Numbered from the stretch's first letter, positions 26,757 to 36,760 are shown. The stretch: DNA of 64,000 nucleotides from Pseudomonas sp. M47T1 (GCF_000263855.1 NZ_AJWX01000021.1:1-64000); one strand, 5' to 3'. The notes: generated by a model from the letters alone, not told the origin. Made by a program: numbers and translations.

Positions 26757-27749
26757 TTACAGGCCGGCCACTGGCGCATCGCGCAGCTTCTGCGCATCCA
26801 GGTACGGCAGCACCGCCGCCAGCAACGGCGCCTTGAACGCTTCCTGGAAGCGATGGGCCAACCCCGGAATCAGCCGCAACTCACTGCCGCGAATATGCGC
26901 CGCCAGGTGCACGCCGTGCATCACCGGCAACAACGGGTCGGCCGTGCCATGCACCACCAGGGTCGGCACCCGCAGCCGGTCGAGCAACGCCACGCGGCTG
27001 GGCTCGGCAAGGATCGCCAGGATCTGGCGCTTCACACCCTCGGGGTTGAACGCCCGGTCGTAGGACACCGCCGCCTGCTGCAACAGCATCCTGCGATCGT
27101 CCACCACGTCGGGGCTGCCCAGGGCTGCCAGCAGGTCGGCCTGCTGTTCGATGGCCACCTCGCGATTCGGCGCGCTGCGCCGCGCCAGCAGTTGCAGCAA
27201 GGCCGGGCTGGGCATGGGCAGCCCCGGGTCACCCGAACTGCTCATGATCAACGTCAGGCTTTCGACCCGCTGGGGCGCCATGGCCGCCATGTGCTGGGCA
27301 ATCATGCCGCCCATGCTCGCGCCCAGCAGGTGGAAGCGCGCCACGTGCAGGCTGTCCATCAGGCCAAGACCATCGGCGGCCATGTCGGTGAGGCTGTAGG
27401 GAGCCGAGACAGGCAAACCCAGTTTGTAGCGCAGCACTTCGAACGTCAGGTTGGCGCTGTCGGGCGCCTGCACCCAGCTGGACAGGCCGACGTCACGGTT
27501 GTCGTAGCGAACCACTCGAAAACCCTGCTGGCATAGGGCAATCACCACTTCGTCAGGCCAGTGGATCAGTTGCCCGCCCAGGCCCATGACCAGCAGCAAC
27601 GCCGGGTCCGAATCACGGCCAATGCTTTGATACGCCAGGTTGACGTCCTTGAGCGGTGCGTGCTGCACCGGGACGTTGACGTCGCACGTTGAAGATGCAA
27701 AGGATGAAAGGCTGCACAACAGTGCCGCCAGAAACAGAATTGCCCGCAT
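26757..27749 (-). CDS. Exported alpha/beta hydrolase
   Basis: A 330-residue alpha/beta hydrolase with an N-terminal signal peptide (hydrophobic residues 4-17, cleavage near ASS at 19-21). The nucleophile elbow is GASMGG, the acid is in HGTADPLLP and the His in GLAHRFQ. Export to the periplasm suggests action on an external ester or lactone, but the substrate is unknown. ATG 27749 is chosen; a TTG four codons earlier has no ribosome site. It is convergent with the sigma-54 regulator. Confidence 0.8.
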   Translation of the reverse strand: MRAILFLAALLCSLSSFASSTCDVNVPVQHAPLKDVNLAYQSIGRDSDPALLLVMGLGGQLIHWPDEVVIALCQQGFRVVRYDNRDVGLSSWVQAPDSANLTFEVLRYKLGLPVSAPYSLTDMAADGLGLMDSLHVARFHLLGASMGGMIAQHMAAMAPQRVESLTLIMSSSGDPGLPMPSPALLQLLARRSAPNREVAIEQQADLLAALGSPDVVDDRRMLLQQAAVSYDRAFNPEGVKRQILAILAEPSRVALLDRLRVPTLVVHGTADPLLPVMHGVHLAAHIRGSELRLIPGLAHRFQEAFKAPLLAAVLPYLDAQKLRDAPVAGL

Positions 27750-27857
27750 GAAAAACACCAAAAACGCAGATCCCCAGTAGAGCGCGAGTTTGATGAACTT
27801 CAGGCGAGCGCGCTGCCACAGTTCAGTGACAGTTTGATGAACGGCGCCAGGCGGTCA

Positions 27858-28529
27858 TCACGTGGTGATGGGGCACGCCCCCGATGCCGGACGAAAATCG
27901 GGCAGCAGCCCGCCCAGGTCGGCCAGCCAGCGCGCGCCCACCAGCCACAGGTTGTCGCCAAAGCGGCGGCGCGCTGGCTGCAGTTGTGCCTGCACGGTTT
28001 CCAGCTCGCAGCACCACAGGTCGGCGCCATCGGTAGCCACCCCAAGGGACAGCACTTTATAGCTGGGCACGCGGTCCAGCACGGCGGTCAACTGCTCCGG
28101 CGCACCGGCCAGGTCCACGTGCAAGCCATCCACCGGCAGGTGCGCGGCCAGGCCCAGGTTGTCCTGGAGCGGGCCGCCGTAGACCGCCAGCAGCTTTTTC
28201 AGCGGCGAGTACTGGAGGATGTGATACGCACGCTCGAACGCGCTTTTCCAGGCCTGGGGCAAATCGTGGGTGAGGATGGGTTCGTCAATCTGCACCCACT
28301 CCACGCCCAGGCGCGCCAGGCGCTGGAGGATTTCACCGTACACCGGCAACAGCCCTTCAAGCCGGGTCAAGGCACGTACGTCGCTGCCGTTGGCGCGGTG
28401 CAGCCACAGGTAGCTCAACGGCCCCATCAGCACTGGCCTCGGCATTTCGCCACGCGCCCGGGCCTGTTCGACCTCGTCCAGCAGGCGTTGGGTGTAGAAC
28501 GAAAGGTCGTGGGGGGTGGTGACTGCCAT
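27858..28529 (-). pseudogene. metE: Remnant of cobalamin-independent methionine synthase (metE, N-terminal part only)
   Basis: A 223-codon open frame corresponding to part of the N-terminal domain of MetE (normally about 760 residues). Recognisable family segments are VLMGPLSYLWL, LLPVYGEILQRLARLGVEWVQIDEP, LPVDGLHVDLAGAPEQL and LSLGVATDG. The first roughly 110-150 residues and the whole C-terminal catalytic barrel with the zinc-binding His/Cys residues are absent. It cannot make methionine by the MetE reaction. It is still divergent from metR with a MetR-like site between, so the locus is a decayed metE. It could alternatively be a retained fragment with another role; the frame is free of stops. 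Confidence 0.75.
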
Positions 28530-28577
28530 GGGTGTGACTCCGTAATCGATGGCTCATTATCGACATCCCGCCCAACA

Positions 28578-28590
28578 TGAGACAAACTCA
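28578..28590. promoter_or_regulatory. MetR-like operator
   Basis: TGAGACAAACTCA is a near match to TGAA-N5-TTCA, the MetR site, and lies between the divergent metE remnant and metR. Confidence 0.5.
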
Positions 28591-28632
28591 ATATATTCGT
28601 GTTGATCACAAGATTTATTCATAGAGGCCGTC

Positions 28633-29550
28633 ATGCTCGAGATTCGTCACTTGAAAACCCTGCACGCCTTGCGCGAGGCGGACAGCCTGGTGGAGGCCGC
28701 CGAGCGCCTGCATTTGACCCAGTCGGCCCTGTCCCACCAATTCAAGGAACTGGAAGAGCGCCTGGGCCTACCGTTGTTCATGCGCAAGACCAAGCCTATC
28801 CGGTTCACCAGCGCCGGCCTGCGCCTGCTGCAACTGGCCGATGCCACCCTGCCGCTGCTGCGCGGCGCCGAGCGTGACATCGCGCGCCTGGCGGGCGGTA
28901 CCGCCGGGCGTCTGCACATGGCTATCGAATGTCATAGCTGCTTTCAGTGGCTGATGCCCACCATTGACCAGTTCCGTGACGCCTGGCCGGAAGTGGAGCT
29001 GGACCTGGCCTCGGGCTTCGCCTTCGCGCCCTTGCCGGCACTGGCGCGCGGCGACCTGGACCTGGTGGTGACCAGCGACCCGCTGGAACTGACCGGCATT
29101 ACCTACGTGCCACTGTTCACGTACGAAGCCATGCTGGCGGTAGCCAACCAGCATGCGCTGGCCAGCAAGCCCTATATCGTGCCGGAGGACTTGGCCAGCG
29201 AAACCCTGATCACCTACCCGGTGGAGCGCGACCGCCTGGACATCTTCACCCGCTTCCTGGAACCGGCCGACGTTGAGCCTGCGCACGTGCGCACCTCGGA
29301 GCTGACGGTGATGATGATGCAACTGGTGGCCAGTGGCCGCGGCGTATGCGGCATGCCGCATTGGGCGCTGCATGAATACAGCTCGCGCGGCTACGTGAAG
29401 GGCAAGCGGCTGGGCGAGAAAGGCCTGTTTGCCACGCTGTACGCCGCCGTGCGCGCCGACATGCTCGATGCACCGTACATGCGCGACTTCCTGCTGACAG
29501 CCAAGGACACCTCGTTTTCGACGCTGGAAGGTGTGAGCGCGGTGCGCTGA
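28633..29550 (+). CDS. metR: LysR-type regulator MetR
   Basis: A 305-residue LysR regulator. The N-terminal winged helix (residues 1-60, with SLVEAAERLHLTQSALSHQFKELEERLG) and the substrate-binding domain match MetR (for example ECHSCFQWLMPTIDQFRDAWPEVELDL). MetR activates metE and other methionine genes with homocysteine as co-effector. Here it survives although the adjacent metE is truncated, so it presumably serves other targets (metH, metF or similar). AGAGG precedes the ATG. Confidence 0.9.
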   Translation: MLEIRHLKTLHALREADSLVEAAERLHLTQSALSHQFKELEERLGLPLFMRKTKPIRFTSAGLRLLQLADATLPLLRGAERDIARLAGGTAGRLHMAIECHSCFQWLMPTIDQFRDAWPEVELDLASGFAFAPLPALARGDLDLVVTSDPLELTGITYVPLFTYEAMLAVANQHALASKPYIVPEDLASETLITYPVERDRLDIFTRFLEPADVEPAHVRTSELTVMMMQLVASGRGVCGMPHWALHEYSSRGYVKGKRLGEKGLFATLYAAVRADMLDAPYMRDFLLTAKDTSFSTLEGVSAVR

Positions 29551-29584
29551 TATTTCCGTTTGCAGCCGTCGCGTTTGGCCGCGG

Positions 29585-29983
29585 CTACAAGGCGGCGAAG
29601 ATGGGCAGGATGTGATCCCGGGTCAGCGCTGCCAACGCCAGCTGTGCATGGCTCTCACGGTCCACCCACACGGCCTCTTCGATCTCGGCGGCGATGGTCA
29701 CTGGCCCGGCTACGTCTACGCGAAACAGCTCGCAGCGCACCTCGAAACCCGGCTCGTTGGCCGCTGGCGCGCTGAAGGCACCCAGGTACTGCGCTTGCGC
29801 GGGGTCGATCCGTACGCCCAGTTCCTCGTCCAGCTCACGGGCCAGGGCATGCACCGGCTGCTCGCCGGGCTCGATCTTGCCGCCCGGCTGCATGAACGCC
29901 AGGGTATGGCGTTTGCGCACCAGCAAGGTCTTGCCGTCCGGGCCCATCAGCAAGGCGGCGGCGATGTGAATGGTTCGACTCAT
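29585..29983 (-). CDS. Nudix hydrolase
   Basis: A 132-residue Nudix protein with an intact Nudix box (G-x5-E-x7-REL-x-EE-x-G, in the segment GGKIEPGE...RELDEELGV). The box binds the metal that activates water for cleavage of a nucleoside diphosphate linked to another group. The compact size fits 8-oxo-dGTPase/ADP-ribose-type enzymes, but the substrate cannot be told. The start MSRTIHIAAALL is chosen over a start four codons upstream. It is convergent with metR. Confidence 0.85.
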   Translation of the reverse strand: MSRTIHIAAALLMGPDGKTLLVRKRHTLAFMQPGGKIEPGEQPVHALARELDEELGVRIDPAQAQYLGAFSAPAANEPGFEVRCELFRVDVAGPVTIAAEIEEAVWVDRESHAQLALAALTRDHILPIFAAL

Positions 29984-30015
29984 GGCAGGCCCCAAAAAGC
30001 GCGCAGTATACCGTA

Positions 30016-30038
30016 GCAGCCTGGCGGCAGCCGCTACA
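30016..30038. repeat. Copy of the 23-bp intergenic repeat
   Basis: Identical over 23 bases to 9729-9751. It lies between the Nudix gene and lhr, 40 bases before the lhr start. Confidence 0.6.
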
Positions 30039-30077
30039 CGGGTTGAAACTTGCGCGCGGGTGGCGCATCAATAGTGC

Positions 30078-33000
30078 ATGACCCTGCCCGCCTTCGACGA
30101 CCCGGCGCTCGACGGCTTCCACCCCGCCGTGCGCGCCTGGTTCCAGCACAGTTTCCCGGCCACCACCCCGGCCCAGGCCGCCGCGTGGCCGCGGATCAAG
30201 GCCGGCGAATCGCTACTGGTGGCGGCGCCCACCGGCTCGGGCAAGACCCTCACTGCCTTCCTGGCAGTGATTGACGACCTGGTGCACCTGGGCAGCGAAC
30301 TGCCGCAGCAAACGCTGGTGGTTTACGTGTCGCCCCTCAAGGCGCTGTCCAACGATATCCAAATCAACCTGCAACGCCCCCTGGCCGGCATTGCCGAGCA
30401 GCTTGAGGCCAGGGGCCTGCCCCCGGTGCCGATCCGCACTGCGGTGCGCACCGGCGACACCCCACAGAAAGAGCGGGCAGCCATGCGCAAACTGGCGCCG
30501 CACATTCTGGTCAGCACCCCGGAATCGCTGTACGTGTTGCTGGGGTCGGCGTCGGGCCGCACGATGCTCGGCAGCGTCACCACGGTGATTGTCGACGAGA
30601 TTCACGCGGTGGCTGCCAGCAAGCGCGGCAGCCACCTGGCGCTGAGCCTGGAGCGGCTACAGGCTTTGTGCAGCGTACCGTTGCGGCGCATCGGCCTGTC
30701 CGCCACCCAGCAACCCATCGAGCGCGTGGCGCGCTTTCTAGTGGGCCATGAACGGCCCTGCGCCGTGATCGACATCGGCCACGCACGCCCACGCGACCTG
30801 GCCATCGAGGTGCCGCCCGTACCGCTGGGCGCGGTGATGGCCAATGACGTCTGGATGCTGGTGTACGACCGCCTCGCTGAACTGGTGCGCGAGCACCGCA
30901 CCACCCTGGTGTTCGTCAACACCCGGCGCCTGGCCGAGCGCGTGGCCCGCCACCTCAGCGACCGCCTGGGCCGTGATGGCGTGGCCGCCCACCATGGCAG
31001 CCTGGCCAAGGAGCGGCGCCTGGACGCCGAGCAGCGGCTCAAGCGCGGCGACCTGCGCGTGCTGGTAGCCACCGCATCGCTGGAGCTGGGCCTGGACATT
31101 GGTGACGTCGAACTGGTGTGCCAGATCGCCTCGCCGCGGTCGATCTCGGCGTTCCTGCAACGGGTGGGCCGCTCCGGCCACCAGGTTGGCGGCACCCCCA
31201 AGGGGCGGTTGTTCGCCACTTCGCTGGACGACCTGATCGAATGCACGGCGCTGCTGGACTGCGTGCGCCGGGGCGAGCTGGACACCTTGCACATTCCTGT
31301 GGCGCCACTGGACGTGCTGGCCCAGCAGATCATCGCCGAGGTCAGCTGCCAGGAATGGCACGAGGACGCCCTGCTGGCTCTGATACGCCGGGCCATGCCC
31401 TACCAGCACCTGGACAACGCCCACTACCAGGCGCTGCTGCGCATGCTGGCCGAGGGTTACAGCGGCCGCCAGGGCGTGCGCGCCGCCTACCTGCACCGCG
31501 ACGCCGTCAGCGCTACTTTGCGCGGCCGCCGCGGCGCACAACTGACGGCGATGACCAGCGGCGGCACCATCCCCGACAATGCCGACTACAGCGTGGTGCT
31601 CGAACCCCAGGGGCTCAACGTAGGCAGCGTCAACGAAGACTTCGCCGTGGAAAGCATTGCCGGCGACATCTTTCAGCTGGGCAACACCTCCTACCGTATC
31701 CTGCGCATCGAGACTGGCCGGGTACGGGTGGAGGATGCTCAGGGCCAGCCGCCCAATATCCCGTTCTGGCTGGGCGAGGCGCCGGGGCGCAGTGACGAGC
31801 TGTCATTCGCCGTGGCCCGCCTGCAAGCGCACATCGATGCCCAGCTTGCCGTGCAGGCCGGGCATGTGCCCGCCGTGGTCACGGCGCTGCAATCCACCCT
31901 GGGTATGGGCGCCGACAGCGCCGAGCAACTGGTCGATTACCTGGCCCGTACCCGCAATGCCCTGGGCGCGCTGCCGTCCCGGGACACGTTGATCATGGAG
32001 CGCTTTTTTGACGAGTCCGGCGGTACGCAACTGATCATCCACACGCCGTTCGGCAGCCGCGTCAATCGTGCCTGGGGCCTGGCCTTGCGCAAGCGCTTGT
32101 GCCGCACCTTCAACTTCGAATTGCAGGCGGCGGCCAGCGAGGACGCCATCGTGCTGTCACTGTCCACCAGCCACAGTTTCGAGCTGGATGAGGTGTGGCG
32201 CTACCTCAACAGCAACAGCGCCGAGCACTTGCTGATCCAGGCCGTGCTCGACGCCCCGCTGTTCGGCGTGCGCTGGCGCTGGGCTACCGGCGTCGCCCTG
32301 GCGTTGCCACGCTTTGCCGGTGGGCGCAAGGTGGCCCCGCACGTGCAGCGCATGAAGAGTGAAGACCTGATTGCCACGGTGTTTCCCGACCAGATCGCCT
32401 GCCTGGAAAACATCGTTGGCGAGCGCGATATTCCCGATCATCCGCTGGTGGAACAGACGCTCGACGACTGCCTGCACGAAGCCATGGACAGCGAAGCCTG
32501 GCTGGCCTTACTGCGGCGCATGGAACAAGGCCAGGTGCGCCTGATAAGCCGCGACCTGCCCGCGCCGTCGCCATTGGCGGCGGCGATTCTCAACGCCCGC
32601 CCCTACGCCTTTCTGGACGACGCCCCGCTGGAGGAACGGCGCACCCAGGCCGTGCTCAACCGGCGCTGGAGCGAGCCCCAGGCCGCCGATGACCTGGGTG
32701 CCCTGGACGCGGAAGCCATCAGTGCGGTGGCGCTGGAAGCCTGGCCCGCGCCCCAGGGCCTGGACGAAATGCACGAAGCCCTGATGCAACTGGCCGCGAT
32801 CAATAGCCGTGAAGTTGGCCACCACCCCCAATGGCAGGGCTGGCTGCAGGCGCTGGCCGCCGGCGGGCGGGCGACCTTGATGGACGTGGGCAACGACCAA
32901 TTGCTGTGGTTGAGCGTGGAGCGCCTGACGCTGATGCAGGCCATCTACCCCCAGGCCACCTGCGTCCCACCCCTGACACCGTTGACCGGTTTCGATGACG

Positions 33001-34343
33001 CCTGGGACCCGGACAGCGCCTGTCAGGAACTGCTGCGGGCGCGCCTGAGCGGCTTCGCGCCGCTGCGCCTGGGGGAAATCGCCGGCCCGTTGAACCAGCC
33101 TTTGGCGGCGATAGAACACGCCCTGGCCCGCCTCGAAGGCCAGGGCTATCTGCTGCGCGGCCAGTTCCGCCCCGGCATGCGGGACAGCCAGTGGTGCGAG
33201 CGCCATCTGCTGGCGCGCATTCACCGTTACACCATCAAGCGCCTGCGCCGGGAAATCGAACCGGTGAGCCTGCAGGACTTCATGCGTTTCCTGTTGCAGT
33301 GGCAACACCTGGACCGCGCTACCCGCTTGCAAGGGCCGGGCGCACTGGCCCAGGTGCTCGACCAACTGGAAGGTTACTGCGCACCGGCCGGGGCCTGGGA
33401 AAGCGACCTGTTGCCCAGCCGCCTGCGCGACTACAACGGCCAGTGGCTGGACGATGCCTGCCGCACCGGCAAGACCCTGTGGACGCGCCTGGCTGCCAGC
33501 GGCAAACCGCTGACCGCCACCTTGCGCGCAACGCCCATTGTGCTGTTGCCCCGGGCGCGGGCCAATCTGTGGCGAGGCTTGTCGGCGGCCGTGACCCTTG
33601 ATGAACTGTCGCCTCGGGCACGCAAGGTGCATGACGTGCTGAGCCAGCAGGGCGCGTTGTTTTTCGATGAGCTGGGCACCGATGCGCACCTGTTGCGCAG
33701 CGAACTGGAAACCACGTTGCAGGAGCTGGTGGCCGCCGGGCTGGTCAGCGCCGACAGTTTTGCCGGCCTGCGCGCACTGATCACCCCGGCCAGCAAACGC
33801 CAGGGCCGCAGCCCCCGCCGGGGGCGCGGCGCCTTCATCGGCGGCATGGACGACGCTGGGCGCTGGGCGTTGCTGCGCCCGGTGCAGCAGCGTGACGAGG
33901 AGCCGCTGGAGGCGGTGGCCATGACCTTGCTGCGCCGCTATGGCGTGGTGTTCTGGCGGCTATTGGAGCGTGAGGCGGACTGGCTGCCCAGTTGGCGCGA
34001 ACTGTTGCGTACCTATCATCGCCTGGAAGCTCGCGGCGAGGTGCGTGGCGGCCGCTTTGTCGGCGGCCTGGCCGGCGAGCAGTTTGCCCTGCCGGAGGCC
34101 ATCCCGGTGCTGCGCGAGGTGCGCAAACGCGCGCTGGATGACAGCCTGGTGGCCATCAGCGCCAGCGACCCGCTGAACGTAGCGGGCACCTTGCTGCCGG
34201 GGGTCAAGGTGCCGGCCGTCAGCGGCAACCGCCTGGTGCTGCGCGATGGCTTGCCGGTGGCCGCCATCATCGCTGGCAAGCCGGTGTACTGGGAAGCGCA
34301 AACCCCCGAGTTGCGTCAGGCTTTAATCCAGCAGCGCGCCTGA
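30078..34343 (+). CDS. lhr: Large ATP-dependent helicase Lhr
   Basis: A 1421-residue superfamily-2 helicase of the Lhr type, found across proteobacteria and actinobacteria, which unwinds DNA or RNA:DNA and is tied to stress and repair. Motif I is APTGSGKT (about residues 51-58), motif II DEIH (near 174-177), motif III LSATQQP and motif VI QRVGRSGHQ, followed by the Lhr winged-helix and long C-terminal domain. The full length is present without interruption. It appears to be transcribed alone; ATG 30078 follows a weak ribosome site. Confidence 0.93.
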   Translation: MTLPAFDDPALDGFHPAVRAWFQHSFPATTPAQAAAWPRIKAGESLLVAAPTGSGKTLTAFLAVIDDLVHLGSELPQQTLVVYVSPLKALSNDIQINLQRPLAGIAEQLEARGLPPVPIRTAVRTGDTPQKERAAMRKLAPHILVSTPESLYVLLGSASGRTMLGSVTTVIVDEIHAVAASKRGSHLALSLERLQALCSVPLRRIGLSATQQPIERVARFLVGHERPCAVIDIGHARPRDLAIEVPPVPLGAVMANDVWMLVYDRLAELVREHRTTLVFVNTRRLAERVARHLSDRLGRDGVAAHHGSLAKERRLDAEQRLKRGDLRVLVATASLELGLDIGDVELVCQIASPRSISAFLQRVGRSGHQVGGTPKGRLFATSLDDLIECTALLDCVRRGELDTLHIPVAPLDVLAQQIIAEVSCQEWHEDALLALIRRAMPYQHLDNAHYQALLRMLAEGYSGRQGVRAAYLHRDAVSATLRGRRGAQLTAMTSGGTIPDNADYSVVLEPQGLNVGSVNEDFAVESIAGDIFQLGNTSYRILRIETGRVRVEDAQGQPPNIPFWLGEAPGRSDELSFAVARLQAHIDAQLAVQAGHVPAVVTALQSTLGMGADSAEQLVDYLARTRNALGALPSRDTLIMERFFDESGGTQLIIHTPFGSRVNRAWGLALRKRLCRTFNFELQAAASEDAIVLSLSTSHSFELDEVWRYLNSNSAEHLLIQAVLDAPLFGVRWRWATGVALALPRFAGGRKVAPHVQRMKSEDLIATVFPDQIACLENIVGERDIPDHPLVEQTLDDCLHEAMDSEAWLALLRRMEQGQVRLISRDLPAPSPLAAAILNARPYAFLDDAPLEERRTQAVLNRRWSEPQAADDLGALDAEAISAVALEAWPAPQGLDEMHEALMQLAAINSREVGHHPQWQGWLQALAAGGRATLMDVGNDQLLWLSVERLTLMQAIYPQATCVPPLTPLTGFDDAWDPDSACQELLRARLSGFAPLRLGEIAGPLNQPLAAIEHALARLEGQGYLLRGQFRPGMRDSQWCERHLLARIHRYTIKRLRREIEPVSLQDFMRFLLQWQHLDRATRLQGPGALAQVLDQLEGYCAPAGAWESDLLPSRLRDYNGQWLDDACRTGKTLWTRLAASGKPLTATLRATPIVLLPRARANLWRGLSAAVTLDELSPRARKVHDVLSQQGALFFDELGTDAHLLRSELETTLQELVAAGLVSADSFAGLRALITPASKRQGRSPRRGRGAFIGGMDDAGRWALLRPVQQRDEEPLEAVAMTLLRRYGVVFWRLLEREADWLPSWRELLRTYHRLEARGEVRGGRFVGGLAGEQFALPEAIPVLREVRKRALDDSLVAISASDPLNVAGTLLPGVKVPAVSGNRLVLRDGLPVAAIIAGKPVYWEAQTPELRQALIQQRA

Positions 34344-34463
34344 CGCGGCCCTACGGCATTGCGCTTGCGGAGGTGCCGAAAGCTGCGCAACGGTCCGCAG
34401 GACCTTCAGCGTTGTCATACCGATCGCGGGTCGCGCAGCGCGCCAGCATCCGTGCGGCGCGCG

Positions 34464-35789
34464 TCAGGCGGCTTCCTGGAAATCCATTTCCGGCGGCTGG
34501 CGGCGCAGGCCGCCGGTGAGCACCAGCAGGTACACGCAACCCACCGCCAGCCAGCTCACGCCCAGGACAATCGCCAGGTGATCAAGGCTGACCATCAACC
34601 ACAGGTCCGCCAACAGGCCGATCAAGGGGCACAACAGAAACAGCAGGAACTCCTGCGGCCCGCGTTTTTCACCGTTGATCCAGTAGTGAAAAATCACCGA
34701 CAGGTTCACCAGGCTGAAGGCCAGGAACGCACCGAAGTTGATGAACGAGGTGGAGGTGGTGACGTCCATCTTCAGGGCCAGCAGGGCCACCACGCCGCAC
34801 AGCAGGATGCTGTTGATGGGTGTGCCGAATCGCTGGTTGAGTGCGGCGAAAAAGCTTTTTGGCAGCACGCCATCGCGGCCCATGGCGAACAGCAGGCGCG
34901 AACCGCTGGCCTGGGCCGACAGGCCCGAAGCGAACTGGCCAACGATCAAGCCGATCAGGAAGATCGACACGAACAGGTCACCGCCAATGTTGCGGGCAAT
35001 CTCGTAGGCGGCCGAATCGACGTTGTCGAACACAAAGGCCGGATGCGCCACTTGCACGAAGTACGACACCGCCACGAAGACCAGCCCGCCAATCAGCGTG
35101 ATGAGCATGATCGCCCTCGGAATGGTGCGGCGCGGGTCGCGGGTTTCCTCGGTGAGGGTGCTGACCGCGTCAAAGCCCAGGAACGAGTAACAGGCAATGG
35201 CCGCGCCGCTCATGATCATTGGCACGTGCATGTCGGCGTTGAAGAATGGGGCTATCGACCACATCGACTGGCTGGCGTCGCCACCGATGTAGTGAATGGC
35301 CAGCACCACGAAGGCTACCAGCACCAAACCCTGCACCAGCATCAACAGCGAATTGACCGTGTTGGCCAGCTTCAGGCCCACGCAGTTGATCAAGCTGGTA
35401 ATGCCAATGAACAGGAGCACCCACACCCATTGCGGCACGGCAGGGAACGCCGAGCCCAGGTAGGCCGCGCCGATCAGCCAGATGGCCATGGGCAGGAACA
35501 GGTAATCCAGCAGCACCGCCCAGCCGGCCAGGAAGCCCAGCTTGGGGCTGATGGCCTTGCGTACGTAGCTGTAGGCCGAGCCGGCCACCGGGAAGGCGGC
35601 CGCCATGCGCCCATAGCTCATGGCGGTGAAGAACATGGCCACCAGCGCCGCCAGGTAGGCGGCCGGCACCATGCCGGCGGTGGATTGAGCGAGGATCCCA
35701 AAGGTTCCCAGAACGATGATCGGCGTCATGTAGGCGATGCCGAACAGCACCACCGACCCCAGGGAAAGGGTGCGTTGCAAACGAGCCAT
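34464..35789 (-). CDS. APC-family amino acid/amine permease
   Basis: A 441-residue inner-membrane transporter with about 12 hydrophobic spans and the typical N-terminal APC segment (SVVLFGIAYMTPIIVLGTFG). It is close to putrescine/amino acid importers of the PuuP-like group. It lies 99 bases downstream of a carbon-nitrogen hydrolase gene in the same direction, and both are divergent from a LuxR-type regulator. A likely arrangement is uptake of an amide or amine that the hydrolase then cleaves. The substrate is unknown. Confidence 0.85.
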   Translation of the reverse strand: MARLQRTLSLGSVVLFGIAYMTPIIVLGTFGILAQSTAGMVPAAYLAALVAMFFTAMSYGRMAAAFPVAGSAYSYVRKAISPKLGFLAGWAVLLDYLFLPMAIWLIGAAYLGSAFPAVPQWVWVLLFIGITSLINCVGLKLANTVNSLLMLVQGLVLVAFVVLAIHYIGGDASQSMWSIAPFFNADMHVPMIMSGAAIACYSFLGFDAVSTLTEETRDPRRTIPRAIMLITLIGGLVFVAVSYFVQVAHPAFVFDNVDSAAYEIARNIGGDLFVSIFLIGLIVGQFASGLSAQASGSRLLFAMGRDGVLPKSFFAALNQRFGTPINSILLCGVVALLALKMDVTTSTSFINFGAFLAFSLVNLSVIFHYWINGEKRGPQEFLLFLLCPLIGLLADLWLMVSLDHLAIVLGVSWLAVGCVYLLVLTGGLRRQPPEMDFQEAA

Positions 35790-35888
35790 ATGCGACTACT
35801 CCGCGATTATTAGATTTTATGGCAGAACCGAGGTCGGCAAAAAACAGGGTGGCGGCGGGCCTCTGCGGGCTCGCGCGCCAAATGAAAA

Positions 35889-36707
35889 TCAGCGAGGGAT
35901 GATCAGCTCCCGCAGGCCGCTGGCGTGTTCAATCACCTCGCCCGGCAGGCGCAGACGCTGGTCGTCCAGGTAGCGATAGTCCTTGCGGGCGGCCTGCAGC
36001 TGCTCAAGGTCCAGTTCCACACTGAACTGGCACTCATCGCGACCGGCCTCCTGCAGCAGGGAGCCGAACGGGTCCACCAGGGCGCTGCCACCGGCGAACA
36101 CCAGGCCGCCGTCGCCGGCGCCCACGCGGTTGACCATTAACGCAAAGGCCTGGTTTTCCTGGGCGCGGGCCATGATGGCGGTGCGGTGGGTGGGGCCGTA
36201 GGGGTCCATGTTGCCGTTGGTGACGATGAGCAATTCGGCACCCAGTTGCGCCAGGGCGCGGGCACTCTCGGGGAATTCGATGTCATAGCAAATCAGCAGG
36301 CCCACGCGCACGCCCTGCCACAGGGCGGTGGCGTAGCGGTCACCGGCGCTGAACACGCCACGGTCCGAGGCCCACAGGTGGGTCTTGCGATACTTCAAGG
36401 CAATGCCTTCGGGGGTAATCAGCAACGTGGTGTTGTAGAAGTGCCCCAGGTGGTTCTCTGCCACGCCGATGACCACGGCAATATCGCGCTCGCGGGCCGC
36501 CTGCTCGATGGCGCGCACGGTGGCACCGTCCAGGGGTTCGGCCACGGACGCCACGGTCTGTGCGGACGGGAAGCCCATCAAGTGGGTTTCCGGAAACACC
36601 AGCAGGCGCGTATCCTCGGCGCACGCGGCAATGGCCGCCAGGGCGCGTTCAAGGTTATACGCGGTGGCGTTGTCCTTTCCCGCCAGTTGGGCAAGTTCGA
36701 CCTTCAT
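35889..36707 (-). CDS. Carbon-nitrogen hydrolase (amidase of the nitrilase superfamily)
   Basis: A 272-residue nitrilase-superfamily hydrolase with the complete catalytic triad: Glu in FPETHLMGF (about residue 40), Lys in YRKTHLW (about 107) and Cys in LLICYDIEFPE (about 140). Size and sequence resemble (R)-amidases and 5-aminopentanamidase (DavA-like), which release ammonia from an amide. GGAGAACCC precedes the ATG. It is followed by the permease gene and is divergent from the LuxR regulator, suggesting an inducible catabolic unit. Confidence 0.85.
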   Translation of the reverse strand: MKVELAQLAGKDNATAYNLERALAAIAACAEDTRLLVFPETHLMGFPSAQTVASVAEPLDGATVRAIEQAARERDIAVVIGVAENHLGHFYNTTLLITPEGIALKYRKTHLWASDRGVFSAGDRYATALWQGVRVGLLICYDIEFPESARALAQLGAELLIVTNGNMDPYGPTHRTAIMARAQENQAFALMVNRVGAGDGGLVFAGGSALVDPFGSLLQEAGRDECQFSVELDLEQLQAARKDYRYLDDQRLRLPGEVIEHASGLRELIIPR

Positions 36708-36732
36708 GGGTTCTCCTTGTTAATAGACTGAC

Positions 36733-36760
36733 TGTGGGAGCTGGCTTGCCAGCTCCCACA
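36733..36760. repeat. Perfect hairpin in the amidase/LuxR intergenic region
   Basis: TGTGGGAGCTGG-CTTG-CCAGCTCCCACA is a perfect 12-bp stem with a 4-base loop and has the sequence character of a short REP element. Beyond it, TAACCC-GATA-GGGGTA (36811-36826), just before the LuxR start, is an imperfect inverted repeat that may be an operator. Confidence 0.6.
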
